A DNA stretch of 64,000 nucleotides from the NCBI RefSeq assembly GCF_023734135.1, contig NZ_AP025730.1, forward strand, positions 496,001 through 560,000, given 5' to 3'. A program made the translations under genes and the position numbers. The notes under the pieces are model-generated. The model worked only from the letters and a program-made list of their open reading frames with translations. It searched no databases and was not told the DNA's origin. Source of the stretch: Sphaerotilus microaerophilus (lineage in GTDB: Bacteria; Pseudomonadota; Gammaproteobacteria; Burkholderiales; Burkholderiaceae_C). Positions 56,877-64,000 of the stretch are shown here, one piece after another (position 1 is the stretch's first letter; the number at the start of each line of letters is the position of its first letter).

Positions 56877-57767
56877 ATGTCCCGCTCCCCCTCCCGCAAC
56901 GCCTGCTGCAACGCCGCCCGCGCCGAACGGCAGGGCTTCGTGCCCGACGACGATCCCGCCTCCGATCCGGATGCGCCCGTGCGCCCCTACGTGCATCGCA
57001 CGCGCAACACGCTGGCGCTGCACTTCTCGATCCACGAGGTGCAGAGCTTCATGCGCAGCGACGCGCCCGACGCGCTGGCGCTGGCCTACACCCGGCTGAT
57101 GATGGGCTTCCTGCTCTGGGCACCGCAGCCGGCGCGCATCGGCATGGTCGGCCTGGGTGGCGGCTCGCTGGTCAAGTTCTGCCACCGCCACTTGCCGGCC
57201 AGCCGCATCGAGGTGGTGGAGATCAACCCGCACGTGCTGGCGCTGCGCGACGAGTTCGAGATCCCGCCCGATGACGCCCGCCTGGCCATCGTCGAGGGCG
57301 ACGGCGCCCGCTGGGTGCGCGAGCGGCCCGAAGCTTTCGACGTGCTGGTGGTGGACGGCTACGACCACAGCGGCCTGCCCTCGGCACTCGCGACGCAGCG
57401 CTTCTACGACGACTGCTGCGCCGCGCTGGCGCCGCAGGGCCTGCTGGTGGCCAACCTCTTTCGCGGCCACCCGCAGCACGCCATCCACCTCGACCGGCTG
57501 CGGCGCAGCTTCGATGACGCGGTGCTGGAGGTCAAGGACGCCGAGGCCGGTGAGCTGGACGAGGAGGGCGGCGGCGCCAACAGCGCCGTCTTCGCTGCCC
57601 GGGGCGAGTTGCTGCACCGGCCACCGACCACCGAACCCCCGCCCGGGATGAGCGAGCCGGCCTGGGCCAGCCTGGCGCCGGAGCTGGCGGCCGTGCGCCA
57701 GGCCCATGCCCAGCCGGGGCTGCACCGCGGCGGCTCGACCCGGGTGCGCCGCCAGCGCCGCGGTTGA
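56877..57767 (+). CDS. Spermidine synthase-like (polyamine aminopropyltransferase fold) protein
   Basis: A 296-residue protein with the Rossmann fold of spermidine synthases and related methyltransferases. The nucleotide loop is RIGMVGLGGGSLVKFCHRHL, then IEVVEINPHVLAL (the acidic residue after strand 2), IVEGDGARWVRERPEAFDVL and VVDGYDHSGLPSALA. In true SpeE the catalytic D-x-x-D-P sits here; the sequence D-G-Y-D-H-S keeps the two Asp but not Pro. A transferase acting on polyamines or another amine with decarboxylated SAM or SAM is therefore possible but unproven. An SPFH gene follows 115 bp downstream on the same strand, forming the start of the SPFH-DUF4178 gene run. Confidence 0.8.
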   Translation: MSRSPSRNACCNAARAERQGFVPDDDPASDPDAPVRPYVHRTRNTLALHFSIHEVQSFMRSDAPDALALAYTRLMMGFLLWAPQPARIGMVGLGGGSLVKFCHRHLPASRIEVVEINPHVLALRDEFEIPPDDARLAIVEGDGARWVRERPEAFDVLVVDGYDHSGLPSALATQRFYDDCCAALAPQGLLVANLFRGHPQHAIHLDRLRRSFDDAVLEVKDAEAGELDEEGGGANSAVFAARGELLHRPPTTEPPPGMSEPAWASLAPELAAVRQAHAQPGLHRGGSTRVRRQRRG

Positions 57768-57816
57768 CGGGCGCGGGTGACGGCCGTGGCCGGGTGGGCC
57801 GTCGCCGGTCCGTGCT

Positions 57817-57822
57817 TATGAT
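57817..57822 (+). promoter_or_regulatory. Possible -10 element before the SPFH gene
   Basis: TATGAT stands out in an otherwise GC-rich gap and lies 61 bp before the SPFH start. No good -35 at 16-18 bp is visible, so this is a weak candidate that could give the SPFH-DUF4178 pair its own promoter. Confidence 0.3.
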
Positions 57823-57882
57823 GAGCGGCACGGGCCGTGAAGCCGGCTTTCGTCGGTACCGCCCGATCAGCAAGGAGTCGCC

Positions 57883-58941
57883 ATGGCCCTGATGGATTTC
57901 ATCAAGAAACAGTTCATCGATGTCCTCGAGTGGACCGAGTCCGGTGACGGCGTGGTGGCCTGGCGCTACCCGATGGCCGACAACGAGATCCAGAACGGGG
58001 CGTCGCTCACGGTGCGCGAGTCGCAGCTGGCCGTCTTCGTCAACGAGGGCCAGGTGGCCGACGTGTTCCGCCCCGGGCGCTACACGCTCACCACGCAGAC
58101 CCTGCCGCTGCTGACCAACCTGAAGAACTGGGACAAGCTCTTCGCCTCGCCCTTCAAGAGCGACCTCTACTTCTTCAGCACCCGCGCGCAGATCGACCAG
58201 CGCTGGGGCACCCAGCAGCCGGTGACCATCCGCGACCGGGACTTCGGCGCCGTGCGGGTGCGCGCCTTCGGCAACTACAGCTGGCACCTGGTCGACCCGC
58301 GCAAGTTCATCGCCGCGATCTCCGGCACGCGCGACACCTACACCGCCGCCGAACTGGACGGCCAGCTGCGCGGCTTCCTGCTGCAGCACATCTCGGACGC
58401 GGTGGCGCAGTCCGGCATCCCCTTCCTCGACCTGGCGGCCAACCAGATCGAGTTCGCGGTGCAGATCAAGCAAGCCGTGGCGCCGGAGTTCGACGCCATC
58501 GGCCTGGCGCTCGACAGCGTGACGCTGCAGAACGTCTCGCTGCCCGACGAGCTGCAGAAGGTGCTCGACCAGAAGATCGGCATGGGCATGGTCGGCGGCG
58601 ACATGGGCAAGTTCATGCAGTACCAGACCGCGCAGGCGATCCCGAAGTTCGCGGAGGGCGCGGCGGCGGGTGGCGCCGGTTCCGGCATCGCGGGGGACGC
58701 GATGGGCCTGGGCGCCGGCGTGGCGCTGGGCCAGGTGCTGGCGCAGAACCTCCAGCAGGGCCTGCAGGGTGCCGCCGGCGCCGCTTCTGCAGCTGCCGCC
58801 CCGGTGGCCGCGGCGGTCGGCATCCGTCCCGAGGAAATCATGGCGACGCTGGAGAAGCTCGCCGAACTGAAGGCCAAGGGCATCCTGACCGAGGACGAGT
58901 TCAGCGCCAAGAAGGCGGAGTTGCTGAAGAAGCTGGTCTGA
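57883..58941 (+). CDS. SPFH-domain protein with C-terminal SHOCT motif (YdjI/virion-core-like)
   Basis: A 352-residue protein. Residues 1-220 form an SPFH (band 7/stomatin-like) domain of the YdjI type: DFIKKQFIDVLEWTESGDGV, LTVRESQLAVFVNEGQVADV, GRYTLTTQTLPLLTNLKNWD and SFHLVDP-like features. There is no N-terminal membrane anchor, so it probably associates with membranes through partners. A glycine/alanine-rich linker (about 245-310) leads to a SHOCT motif, LEKLAELKAKGILTEDEFSA, at the C-terminus. YdjI in Bacillus subtilis is linked to the PspA membrane-stress protein. AAGGAG precedes the ATG at 57883. The DUF4178 gene follows 22 bp downstream, suggesting shared transcription. Confidence 0.9.
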   Translation: MALMDFIKKQFIDVLEWTESGDGVVAWRYPMADNEIQNGASLTVRESQLAVFVNEGQVADVFRPGRYTLTTQTLPLLTNLKNWDKLFASPFKSDLYFFSTRAQIDQRWGTQQPVTIRDRDFGAVRVRAFGNYSWHLVDPRKFIAAISGTRDTYTAAELDGQLRGFLLQHISDAVAQSGIPFLDLAANQIEFAVQIKQAVAPEFDAIGLALDSVTLQNVSLPDELQKVLDQKIGMGMVGGDMGKFMQYQTAQAIPKFAEGAAAGGAGSGIAGDAMGLGAGVALGQVLAQNLQQGLQGAAGAASAAAAPVAAAVGIRPEEIMATLEKLAELKAKGILTEDEFSAKKAELLKKLV

Positions 58942-58963
58942 ACGGATCGGGTCGAGTTCGATC

Positions 58964-60631
58964 TTGGCTGAAGCCCCGCCCCCGCCGGCCCAGCGCGCCT
59001 GGCGTGCCGCCTGCCCCAACTGCGGTGCGCCGGTGGACTTCCGCTCGGCCGCCTCGGCCAGCGCGGTGTGCTCGTACTGCCGCAGCACGCTGCTGCGCGA
59101 GGGCGAGGCGCTGCGGCGCATCGGCGAGTCGGCCGAGCTGTTCGACGACCACTCGCCGCTGCAGCTGGGCGCCAGCGGCCGGTACGCGGGCGAGGCCTTC
59201 ACGCTGATCGGCCGGCTGGGCCTGGGCTACGCGCAGGGCCGCTGGAACGAGTGGCACGCGCTGTTCGACAACGGCCGCAGCGGCTGGCTCTCGGAGGACA
59301 ACGGCGCCTACGTGCTGGCCTTCGACGCGCCGCTGCCGGGCGCGGCGCCCGCGGTCGAATCCCTGCGCGTCGGCGGCACGGTGCGCGTGGGCGAGCAGGC
59401 CTGGAGTGTCGCGTCGGTGCAGACCGCCACCGTGCAGGCCGCCGAGGGCGAGCTGCCCAAGCCGCCGCGTCCGGGCAAGGCCTTCGTGGTGGCCGACCTG
59501 CGCAACGCCCGCGACGAGGTGGCCACGCTGGACTACAGCGATCCGGCCACACCCGCCTGGTCGGTCGGCCGCGCGGTGCGCCTGGCCGAGCTGAAGATGC
59601 AGGGCCTGCGCGAGGGCGAGGCCGTCAAGTCCGTGGCCGGGCGCAGCCTGCCCTGCCCGAGCTGCGGTGCCGCGCTGGAGCCCAAGCTGGAGAGCACGCG
59701 CTCGATCGTCTGCGGGCAGTGCCGGGCGGTGGTCGATCTGGCGGGTGGGGCCTTGGGCGGTGCCGGGGCTGAGCTGGCCCAGGACCTGGCTCACTACGCC
59801 CAAGAGACCGGCGCACAAGCCGGCATGGAGCCGCTGCTGCCATTGGGTCGCACGGGCCGGATCGCGCTGGGCAGCGCCGAGGCGCTGCCCTGGCAGGTGG
59901 TGGGCTACCTGGAACGCTGCGACCTGCCGGCAACCGGTGGCAATGACGGCGACGACGACGAGCAGACCTTCTGGCGCGAGTACCTGCTGTACCACCGCAC
60001 GGAGGGCTTCGCCTTCCTGGTCGACGCCGAGGACGGCTGGAGCTGGGTGCGCCCGCTCACCGGCGCGCCGCAGGTCAGCGGCCAGACGGCCACCTGGGCC
60101 GATGAGCGCTACCGCCAGCGCTGGAGCTACGACGCCCGCACCACCTACGTGCTGGGCGAGTTCTACTGGCAGGTGCGGCGCGACGAGCGCGCTCACGTCA
60201 CCGACTACGACGGCCTGGGCGCCGCCAGCCGCAAGCGCCTGGGCCGCGAGCAGACCATCGCGGCCGGCGGCGGCGAGGTCACCTGGTCGGGCGGCGAGAC
60301 GCTGGAGGCCAGCGCCGTGGCGGACGCCTTCGGCATCGCGCCGTCCCAGCGCGCCGCCCTGCAGCGCGACGCGGCGCCCACTGCACTCGGGGCCAGTGCC
60401 GTCGGCAAGGCGCCGCTGGTGCAGCGGGTGATGATTTTCATCGTGCTGGCGCTGGTCGTGATCGCCGTGCTGTCGATGTGCAGCAGCAACGACTGCGACC
60501 AAGTGGCGCAGACCTTTGGCGCCCAGAGTGCCGAGTACCAGCAGTGCCTGCGCAACCGCGGCAGCAGTGGCATGCGCACCGGTGGCGGCAGTTGGGGCGG
60601 CTACAGCAGCGGCGGGGGCGGCCACAAGTGA
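58964..60631 (+). CDS. DUF4178 zinc-ribbon membrane protein
   Basis: A 555-residue protein with two zinc ribbons: one at the N-terminus (ACPNCGAPVDF, CSYCRS) and one near residue 230 (PCPSCGAALEPK, VCGQCRAVV). Each is followed by a DUF4178-type beta domain; the pattern GLGYAQGRWNEWHALFDNGR and GWLSEDNGAYVLAF marks the first. The second block has YLLYHRTEGFAFLVDAEDGW. A C-terminal membrane helix (VMIFIVLALVVIAVLSM) precedes a Gly-rich tail. The start is TTG at 58964, the first acceptable codon; no ATG occurs before the domain and the ribosome-binding site is weak. DUF4178 proteins recur with SPFH and polyamine-type genes. Function unknown. Confidence 0.88.
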   Translation: MAEAPPPPAQRAWRAACPNCGAPVDFRSAASASAVCSYCRSTLLREGEALRRIGESAELFDDHSPLQLGASGRYAGEAFTLIGRLGLGYAQGRWNEWHALFDNGRSGWLSEDNGAYVLAFDAPLPGAAPAVESLRVGGTVRVGEQAWSVASVQTATVQAAEGELPKPPRPGKAFVVADLRNARDEVATLDYSDPATPAWSVGRAVRLAELKMQGLREGEAVKSVAGRSLPCPSCGAALEPKLESTRSIVCGQCRAVVDLAGGALGGAGAELAQDLAHYAQETGAQAGMEPLLPLGRTGRIALGSAEALPWQVVGYLERCDLPATGGNDGDDDEQTFWREYLLYHRTEGFAFLVDAEDGWSWVRPLTGAPQVSGQTATWADERYRQRWSYDARTTYVLGEFYWQVRRDERAHVTDYDGLGAASRKRLGREQTIAAGGGEVTWSGGETLEASAVADAFGIAPSQRAALQRDAAPTALGASAVGKAPLVQRVMIFIVLALVVIAVLSMCSSNDCDQVAQTFGAQSAEYQQCLRNRGSSGMRTGGGSWGGYSSGGGGHK

Positions 60632-60664
60632 TGTTGCCGCCGCCCGGCGCGCGGTTCACTGCGC

Positions 60665-61357
60665 TCAACGCTGCGTGCGGTAAGGCTCCTCGAAGGCGAT
60701 GAAGTCCTGCTCGGCCAGCGCATCCGCTACCCAGGCCGTCACGCCCGGCGCAGCCCAGACCGCATCGGCCCAGGCCTGCACCGCCGGCGGTACCGGCAGC
60801 GCGTAGCTGCGCAGCCGCGCCACCACCGGCGCGAAGTAGGCGTCCACGATGCCGAAGGTGCCGAACAGGAAGGGGCCGGCGCCCGGCGCCCGGGCCGCGA
60901 GCGCCTCGCTCCACAGCTCCACCAGCCGGTCCAGGTCGGCCCGCACGCCGGGCTGCTCGGCCAGCACCTTCGCGCCGACCTCCGGCAGGCTGGCCTCGAT
61001 GTTCATGCCGCAGTGGCTGCGCAGCGCGCCAAAGCCCGAGTGCATCTCCGCGCAGTAGCTGCGGGCGCGGGCGCGCTGCTTCGGGTCGGTGGGCCACAGC
61101 GGCAGGGCGGGGAACTTCTCCGCCAGGTACTCGGCGATCGCCAGCGTGTCCCAGACGACGAAGCCGTCATCGTCCACCAGCACCGGCACCTTGCCGGCCC
61201 GGGCGATGCCCGTCAACCGGGTCTTGAACTGCGAGTCGGCGCTGAAGGAGTCGAAGCGCAGCTTCACCTCCTCGAAGGGCAGGCCGAACTGGCGCAGCAG
61301 CACCCACGGGCGCATGGACCAGGACGAGTAGTTCTTGTTGCCGATGTAGAGCTTCAT
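60665..61357 (-). CDS. Glutathione S-transferase family protein
   Basis: A 230-residue GST-fold protein. The N-terminal thioredoxin-like domain has KLYIGNKNYSSWSMRPWVLL, in which the Ser of YSSWS is the likely thiol-activating residue, and GKVPVLVDDDGFVVWDTLAI, the cis-Pro/glutathione-binding loop. The helical C-terminal domain includes ADLDRLVELWSEALAA. This group resembles YfcF/YibF or beta-like GSTs in bacteria. The natural substrate is unknown. It is on the opposite strand to the DUF4178 gene, with 33 bp between the stops, and 155 bp downstream of the PIN gene on the same strand. It could form its own transcription unit. Confidence 0.9.
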   Translation of the reverse strand: MKLYIGNKNYSSWSMRPWVLLRQFGLPFEEVKLRFDSFSADSQFKTRLTGIARAGKVPVLVDDDGFVVWDTLAIAEYLAEKFPALPLWPTDPKQRARARSYCAEMHSGFGALRSHCGMNIEASLPEVGAKVLAEQPGVRADLDRLVELWSEALAARAPGAGPFLFGTFGIVDAYFAPVVARLRSYALPVPPAVQAWADAVWAAPGVTAWVADALAEQDFIAFEEPYRTQR

Positions 61358-61512
61358 GGCGCGGTCTCCGGGGCGGAAGTGGCAGATTCAGTCAGGCGCC
61401 GATCCTAGGCCGGGGCGGCCGGCCGATGGGTGACGTTGCGGCATGGGCTTGATGCGCGTGGTGCATGGGTCAGCGAGGTGCCGACGTGTGCACCCTGACG
61501 CGTCCCCGGCCT

Positions 61513-61896
61513 TCAAGCGAACGGATTCACCACCCGCACCCCACCGAGACTGGTGCCTGTCTGGAAATCCTCGCTCAGCAGCACTTCGCAGCCGCTGACC
61601 ACCGCAGCCTGGGCGATCAGGGCGTCGTAGAAGGAGACGCCGCGCAGTACGTGCAGGTCGAGCGCGGCCTCGATCAGGGCCGGGCTGGCCGGCACCACGT
61701 CGAAGCGGCTGTAGACCGCCAGCCGCTCGCGGATCAGCGGCGCGGGCAGGCGCAGCTTGCGCAGCGCGACGTTGACGAACTCCTGCAGCACCTGGGTGGA
61801 CACGACGCCGGTGCCGGCCTCCCGGTGCGCCAGGATCAGGTCCAGCGCCTGGCGCTGGCGGGCCGGTTCGTCGCCGGCATCGGCATAGACCAGCAC
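61513..61896 (-). CDS. PIN-domain toxin (VapC-like) without a recognisable start codon for the catalytic N-terminus
   Basis: The open frame reads VIDTNVLVYADAGDEPARQR at its N-terminus, the first conserved PIN motif with its catalytic Asp, then VVSTQVLQEFVNVALRKLRL, FYDALIAQAAVVSG and the SEDF segment. Between the in-frame TGA upstream and GTG at 61896 there is no ATG, GTG, TTG or CTG. Translation from that GTG would omit the Asp of DTN, giving a 127-residue protein lacking a catalytic residue. The codon where family members usually begin (before A-R-S-V-I-D-T-N) is GGG at 61921-61923. Initiation at an ATC (61906-61908) is conceivable. The toxin is therefore probably inactive or under unusual initiation. 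Confidence 0.6.
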   Translation of the reverse strand: MLVYADAGDEPARQRQALDLILAHREAGTGVVSTQVLQEFVNVALRKLRLPAPLIRERLAVYSRFDVVPASPALIEAALDLHVLRGVSFYDALIAQAAVVSGCEVLLSEDFQTGTSLGGVRVVNPFA

Positions 61897-61912
61897 GTTG
61901 GTGTCGATGACG

Positions 61913-62143
61913 CTACGCGCCCCGTTGATTGGCCTCGTCTCTGTCGAAGCGCCAACCGGCCAGGCGGCCCGGGGAGTTCAGGGCGGATTGCTCGAGCTCT
62001 TGCAGCTCTGCGGCCGGTTGCTGGCGCTCGTTGAATGGCGCCTGATCGTCGCGAACGGTTTCAGGAGGGCGCTTGCCCATCGACTGTGGCGGGCGGGGGG
62101 GCGACCCGGCAAGACGGTCATCGACCGACACGGGGGTGTTCAT
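61913..62143 (-). CDS. Putative antitoxin partner of the PIN protein
   Basis: A 76-residue frame beginning MNTPVSVDDRLAGSPPRPPQ and ending GWRFDRDEANQRGA. It is charged and Pro-rich in the first half, then contains ELQELEQSALNSPGRLAG, plausibly a helix. It ends at TAG 61913-61915, immediately upstream of and overlapping the toxin frame by a few bases, as in other antitoxin-toxin pairs. I do not recognise a specific antitoxin family, and assignment rests on position and size. Its ATG at 62143 has no strong ribosome-binding site. It may be the whole first gene of the PIN module. Confidence 0.5.
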   Translation of the reverse strand: MNTPVSVDDRLAGSPPRPPQSMGKRPPETVRDDQAPFNERQQPAAELQELEQSALNSPGRLAGWRFDRDEANQRGA

Positions 62144-62210
62144 GGCGGATCCACGGAACAGATGCAGTCATCAGCTTACGCGCGGTCTGGCGCAGGCAAC
62201 GGAGGCCCGC

Positions 62211-63206
62211 TCAATCCGCATCCACCAGCGTCTCCGCGTCCGGCCCGTCGCCAATCGCCAGGCGGGTGGCTTCGGCCTGGGCGATGACCCAGCGGGTGAA
62301 GGCGACCACCTCGGGGCGGGCTTCGCCGGCCGAGCCGCCCAGGGGCACCAGCCAGTAGCACATCTGGGCCCATTGGCGCTGGCCGGGGCCGAAGGGTTCG
62401 ACCAGGTCGCCGCGCGCCAGCGCATCGGCCACCAGCGCCAGCCGCGCGAGTGCCACGCCCTGGCCGGCCAGCGCGGCCTGGATCTGCTGGTGGGTGTAGT
62501 TCATGCTCATGCGCCGGCGCGGCTGCAGGCGCTCCAGCCCGCGCGGAGTGAGCCAGGCCGCCCAGGCCTGGTCGGTGGCGATCTGGCTGCCGTCGTCCAT
62601 CTCCAGCAGCGTGTGGCCGGTCAGGTCGGCCGGTTCGCGCAGCGGCGGTGCATCGCCGCGGGCGATGGACTCGGCCAGCGCGGCGCCGATCACCGGTGTC
62701 AGCACGTCGCCGAACAGGCGGATCGCATCGGCCGGGGCGCGCTCGGGGCGGCAGCCGCGCAGGGCGAGGTCCAGCTCCTCGTCATCACTCTCGATCAGGC
62801 GGTCGCTGGCCGAGAGGCGGATGTCTACGCCCGGGTGCGCGCGCTCGAAATCGGCCAGCCGCGGCATCAGCCAGAGCGTGGCGAAGGAGGCGAAGGTGGT
62901 GACGCTGACCATCGCCCGGCTGCGCGACAGGCGGATCTGCCGCACGGCGCTGTCCAGCCGCACCAGCGAGGGCTCCACCGCGCGCAGCAGCGTGCGGCCG
63001 GCCTGGGTCAGCTCGACCTTGCGGGTGCCGCGCTGGAAGAGCTGGGCGCCCAGCTCCTCCTCCAGCGACTTGATCTGCCGGCTCACGGCGGGCTGCGTCA
63101 GGTGCAACTCCTCGGCCGCGGCGGAAAAGCTCAGCAGGCGCGCGACGGCTTCGAAGCTGCGCAGGAAGTCGAGCGACAGGGGGCGCTGGGAGAGTCTTTG
63201 GTTCAT
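62211..63206 (-). CDS. LysR family transcriptional regulator, GcvA-like
   Basis: A 331-residue LysR regulator of the GcvA-like group. The HTH is at residues 13-70: LDFLRSFEAVARLLSFSAAA then EELHLTQPAVSRQIKSLEEE and FQRGTRKVELTQAGRTLL. The effector domain begins near residue 100 (AMVSVTTFASFATLWLMPRL), with the GcvA-like DIRLSASDRLIESDDEELDL and HTLLEMDDGSQIATDQAWAA. Target genes cannot be deduced. The DUF2917 gene starts 111 bp away on the other strand, making it a divergent neighbour and a candidate target. The start MNQRLSQRPLSLDFLR at 63206 gives standard spacing to the HTH. Confidence 0.93.
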   Translation of the reverse strand: MNQRLSQRPLSLDFLRSFEAVARLLSFSAAAEELHLTQPAVSRQIKSLEEELGAQLFQRGTRKVELTQAGRTLLRAVEPSLVRLDSAVRQIRLSRSRAMVSVTTFASFATLWLMPRLADFERAHPGVDIRLSASDRLIESDDEELDLALRGCRPERAPADAIRLFGDVLTPVIGAALAESIARGDAPPLREPADLTGHTLLEMDDGSQIATDQAWAAWLTPRGLERLQPRRRMSMNYTHQQIQAALAGQGVALARLALVADALARGDLVEPFGPGQRQWAQMCYWLVPLGGSAGEARPEVVAFTRWVIAQAEATRLAIGDGPDAETLVDAD

Positions 63207-63317
63207 GTCGTGGCGTCATCAATCCGGTGCAGCGATCTCATTGGACCGCGTGGGTGTTTCCCAGGAGGATGCAGGCACGGGAAAGCCCCTGTCGTGGCAC
63301 CCGAACCCAGGAGATTG

Positions 63318-63665
63318 ATGATGATCGAGCATGTGACCGATGTCCAGGTGCTGCGCCCGGCGCGCGCCATGCTGTTGACCGTGCGCGAGGGGCAGGTCTG
63401 GCTGACCCGCGCGGGCGACGCCGAGGACCATGTGCTGGCCGCCGGCGAGCGGCTGGCCGTGGCGGCCGGCGAGCCTCTCTACGTGGAGCCCTGGCGGCGT
63501 GGCGAGGCGGTGCGGCTGTCCTGGCAGGCGCTGCCGGCTGCCACACCGGTGGCCCTGCCTGTGCTTCGCACCGCGATGGCGCAGGGCCTGCGCCGCGTGG
63601 CCGACGGCCTGCGTGATGCAGCCCGCCGGGTGGATGTGCCGCCGCCGGCCTGCCCGGCCGCCTGA
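63318..63665 (+). CDS. DUF2917 domain protein
   Basis: A small cytosolic-looking protein of 115 residues. DUF2917 is recognised from LLTVREGQVWLTRAGDAEDH, then VLAAGERLAVAAGEPLYVEP, a cupin-like double strand set common beside LysR regulators in Burkholderiales. The last 30 residues are Arg/Ala-rich. AGGAG at 63308-63312 precedes tandem ATGs at 63318 and 63321; the first is given. Biochemical function is unknown. It is divergent from the GcvA-like LysR gene (111 bp) and precedes the DUF350 gene by 106 bp on the same strand. Confidence 0.8.
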   Translation: MMIEHVTDVQVLRPARAMLLTVREGQVWLTRAGDAEDHVLAAGERLAVAAGEPLYVEPWRRGEAVRLSWQALPAATPVALPVLRTAMAQGLRRVADGLRDAARRVDVPPPACPAA

Positions 63666-63729
63666 ACCAGGCTGAACCCGGCTGAACCGGCGGACGTGCC
63701 GCGGGCGGTGCGGCGGCCGCGCCCGCGCC

Positions 63730-63735
63730 CATAAT
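63730..63735 (+). promoter_or_regulatory. Possible -10 element upstream of the DUF350 gene
   Basis: CATAAT occurs in a strongly GC-rich 106-bp gap, 37 bp before the DUF350 ATG. No -35 consensus is seen. Weak candidate only. Confidence 0.3.
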
Positions 63736-63771
63736 CCGGGCGCTGGTCAGACCTGCCTACCGGAGCCCGCC

Positions 63772-63987
63772 ATGGAGATGCTCAAACCCGCCGTGATCCT
63801 CGCCTCCGTGCTCTACGCCGTGATCGGCGTGATGGTGCTGTGGGTCAGCTTCGTGGTGATCGACAAGCTCACGCCCTACAAGCTGTGGGAGGAGATCGTC
63901 GAGAAGAAGAACCTGGCGCTGGCGGTGGTGGTGGGTGCGATGTTCATCGCCATCGGCCAGATCGTGGCGGCGGCGATCCACGGTTGA
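63772..63987 (+). CDS. DUF350 membrane protein
   Basis: A 71-residue protein with two transmembrane helices: ILASVLYAVIGVMVLWVSFV and LALAVVVGAMFIAIGQIVAA, separated by DKLTPYKLWEEIVEKKN. This matches a single DUF350 unit; many relatives carry two units in about 130 residues. DUF350 proteins (E. coli YjfL is one) frequently sit with SPFH/YdjI, DUF4178, PspA-like and polyamine- or glutathionylspermidine-type genes and are thought to be envelope-related. The ATG at 63772 is preceded by GGAG. The stop is only 13 bases from the window edge, so any downstream partner (for example another DUF4178 or a decarboxylase gene) is not visible here. Confidence 0.85.
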   Translation: MEMLKPAVILASVLYAVIGVMVLWVSFVVIDKLTPYKLWEEIVEKKNLALAVVVGAMFIAIGQIVAAAIHG

Positions 63988-64000
63988 CCGTGCGGGTGAC

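Overview
The window is GC-rich, densely packed bacterial chromosome, almost certainly from a betaproteobacterium of the order Burkholderiales, probably the Leptothrix/Sphaerotilus/Rubrivivax/Ideonella neighbourhood. The basis is gene content: rdgC, a LamB-like sugar porin, frmA-frmB, trxC, DUF2917, DUF3108 and DUF3617 proteins, type 2 pyrF, and GC-rich codon use. This placement is inference. No rRNA, tRNA, CRISPR array or phage module was seen. Both window edges are chromosomal; the first gene (phoD) runs off the left edge.

Layout. 1-16.9 kb is mostly housekeeping and peripheral metabolism: phoD (partial), an FMN-binding oxidase-like protein, DUF3429, an M61 peptidase with an overlapping DUF3108 gene, rdgC, a long-type thymidine/AMP phosphorylase next to a PRPP-synthetase paralogue, a GNAT acetyltransferase, a kinase/P-loop fusion, DUF3617, an amidase, an SDR of the TIGR01777 type and a large acylase lipoprotein. 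17.1-21.7 kb is a tight four-gene operon for a 2-oxoacid:acceptor oxidoreductase. Its last gene fuses a GltD-like flavoprotein to a 2[4Fe-4S] ferredoxin domain, and an FNR-like palindrome lies upstream. 21.7-30.3 kb holds a broken monooxygenase-like gene, LysR, the porin with a terminator, frmA-frmB, mmsA and a GMC oxidoreductase. ppdK follows at 30.4-33.1 kb.

33.2-37.2 kb is an accessory island. Part of it is AT-richer than its surroundings and carries an IS630-type transposase. It also holds two truncated antitoxin genes, a BrnT toxin lacking its N-terminus next to an intact BrnA, an apparently complete PIN-toxin module, and two orphan genes. After a HAD phosphatase comes a lipoprotein gene followed by a membrane-anchored TIR protein. 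39.7-43.5 kb is a metal (zinc-type) uptake cluster with a periplasmic binding protein and permease but no ATPase gene. A hairpin covers the permease ribosome-binding site.

43.5-64 kb is again mostly core: an M48 protease, AmpG, a flavin reductase, TrxC, acetoacetyl-CoA synthetase, two overlapping peptide-type solute-binding proteins without permeases, pyrF, purB and a second M48 protease. It ends with a set I consider the most interesting: a spermidine-synthase-like protein, an SPFH/SHOCT protein and a DUF4178 membrane protein in one run, with a DUF350 membrane protein about 3 kb further on. Between them lie a GST, a PIN toxin lacking a usable start codon with its putative antitoxin, a LysR regulator and a DUF2917 protein.

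Working together: the 2-oxoacid oxidoreductase and pyruvate phosphate dikinase both act at the pyruvate node; FrmA and FrmB form the glutathione route of formaldehyde detoxification; the DUF2946, outer-membrane, ZnuA-like and ZnuB-like genes look like one metal-uptake unit; and the SPFH, DUF4178, SpeE-like and DUF350 genes look like parts of one envelope or polyamine-linked system (inference).
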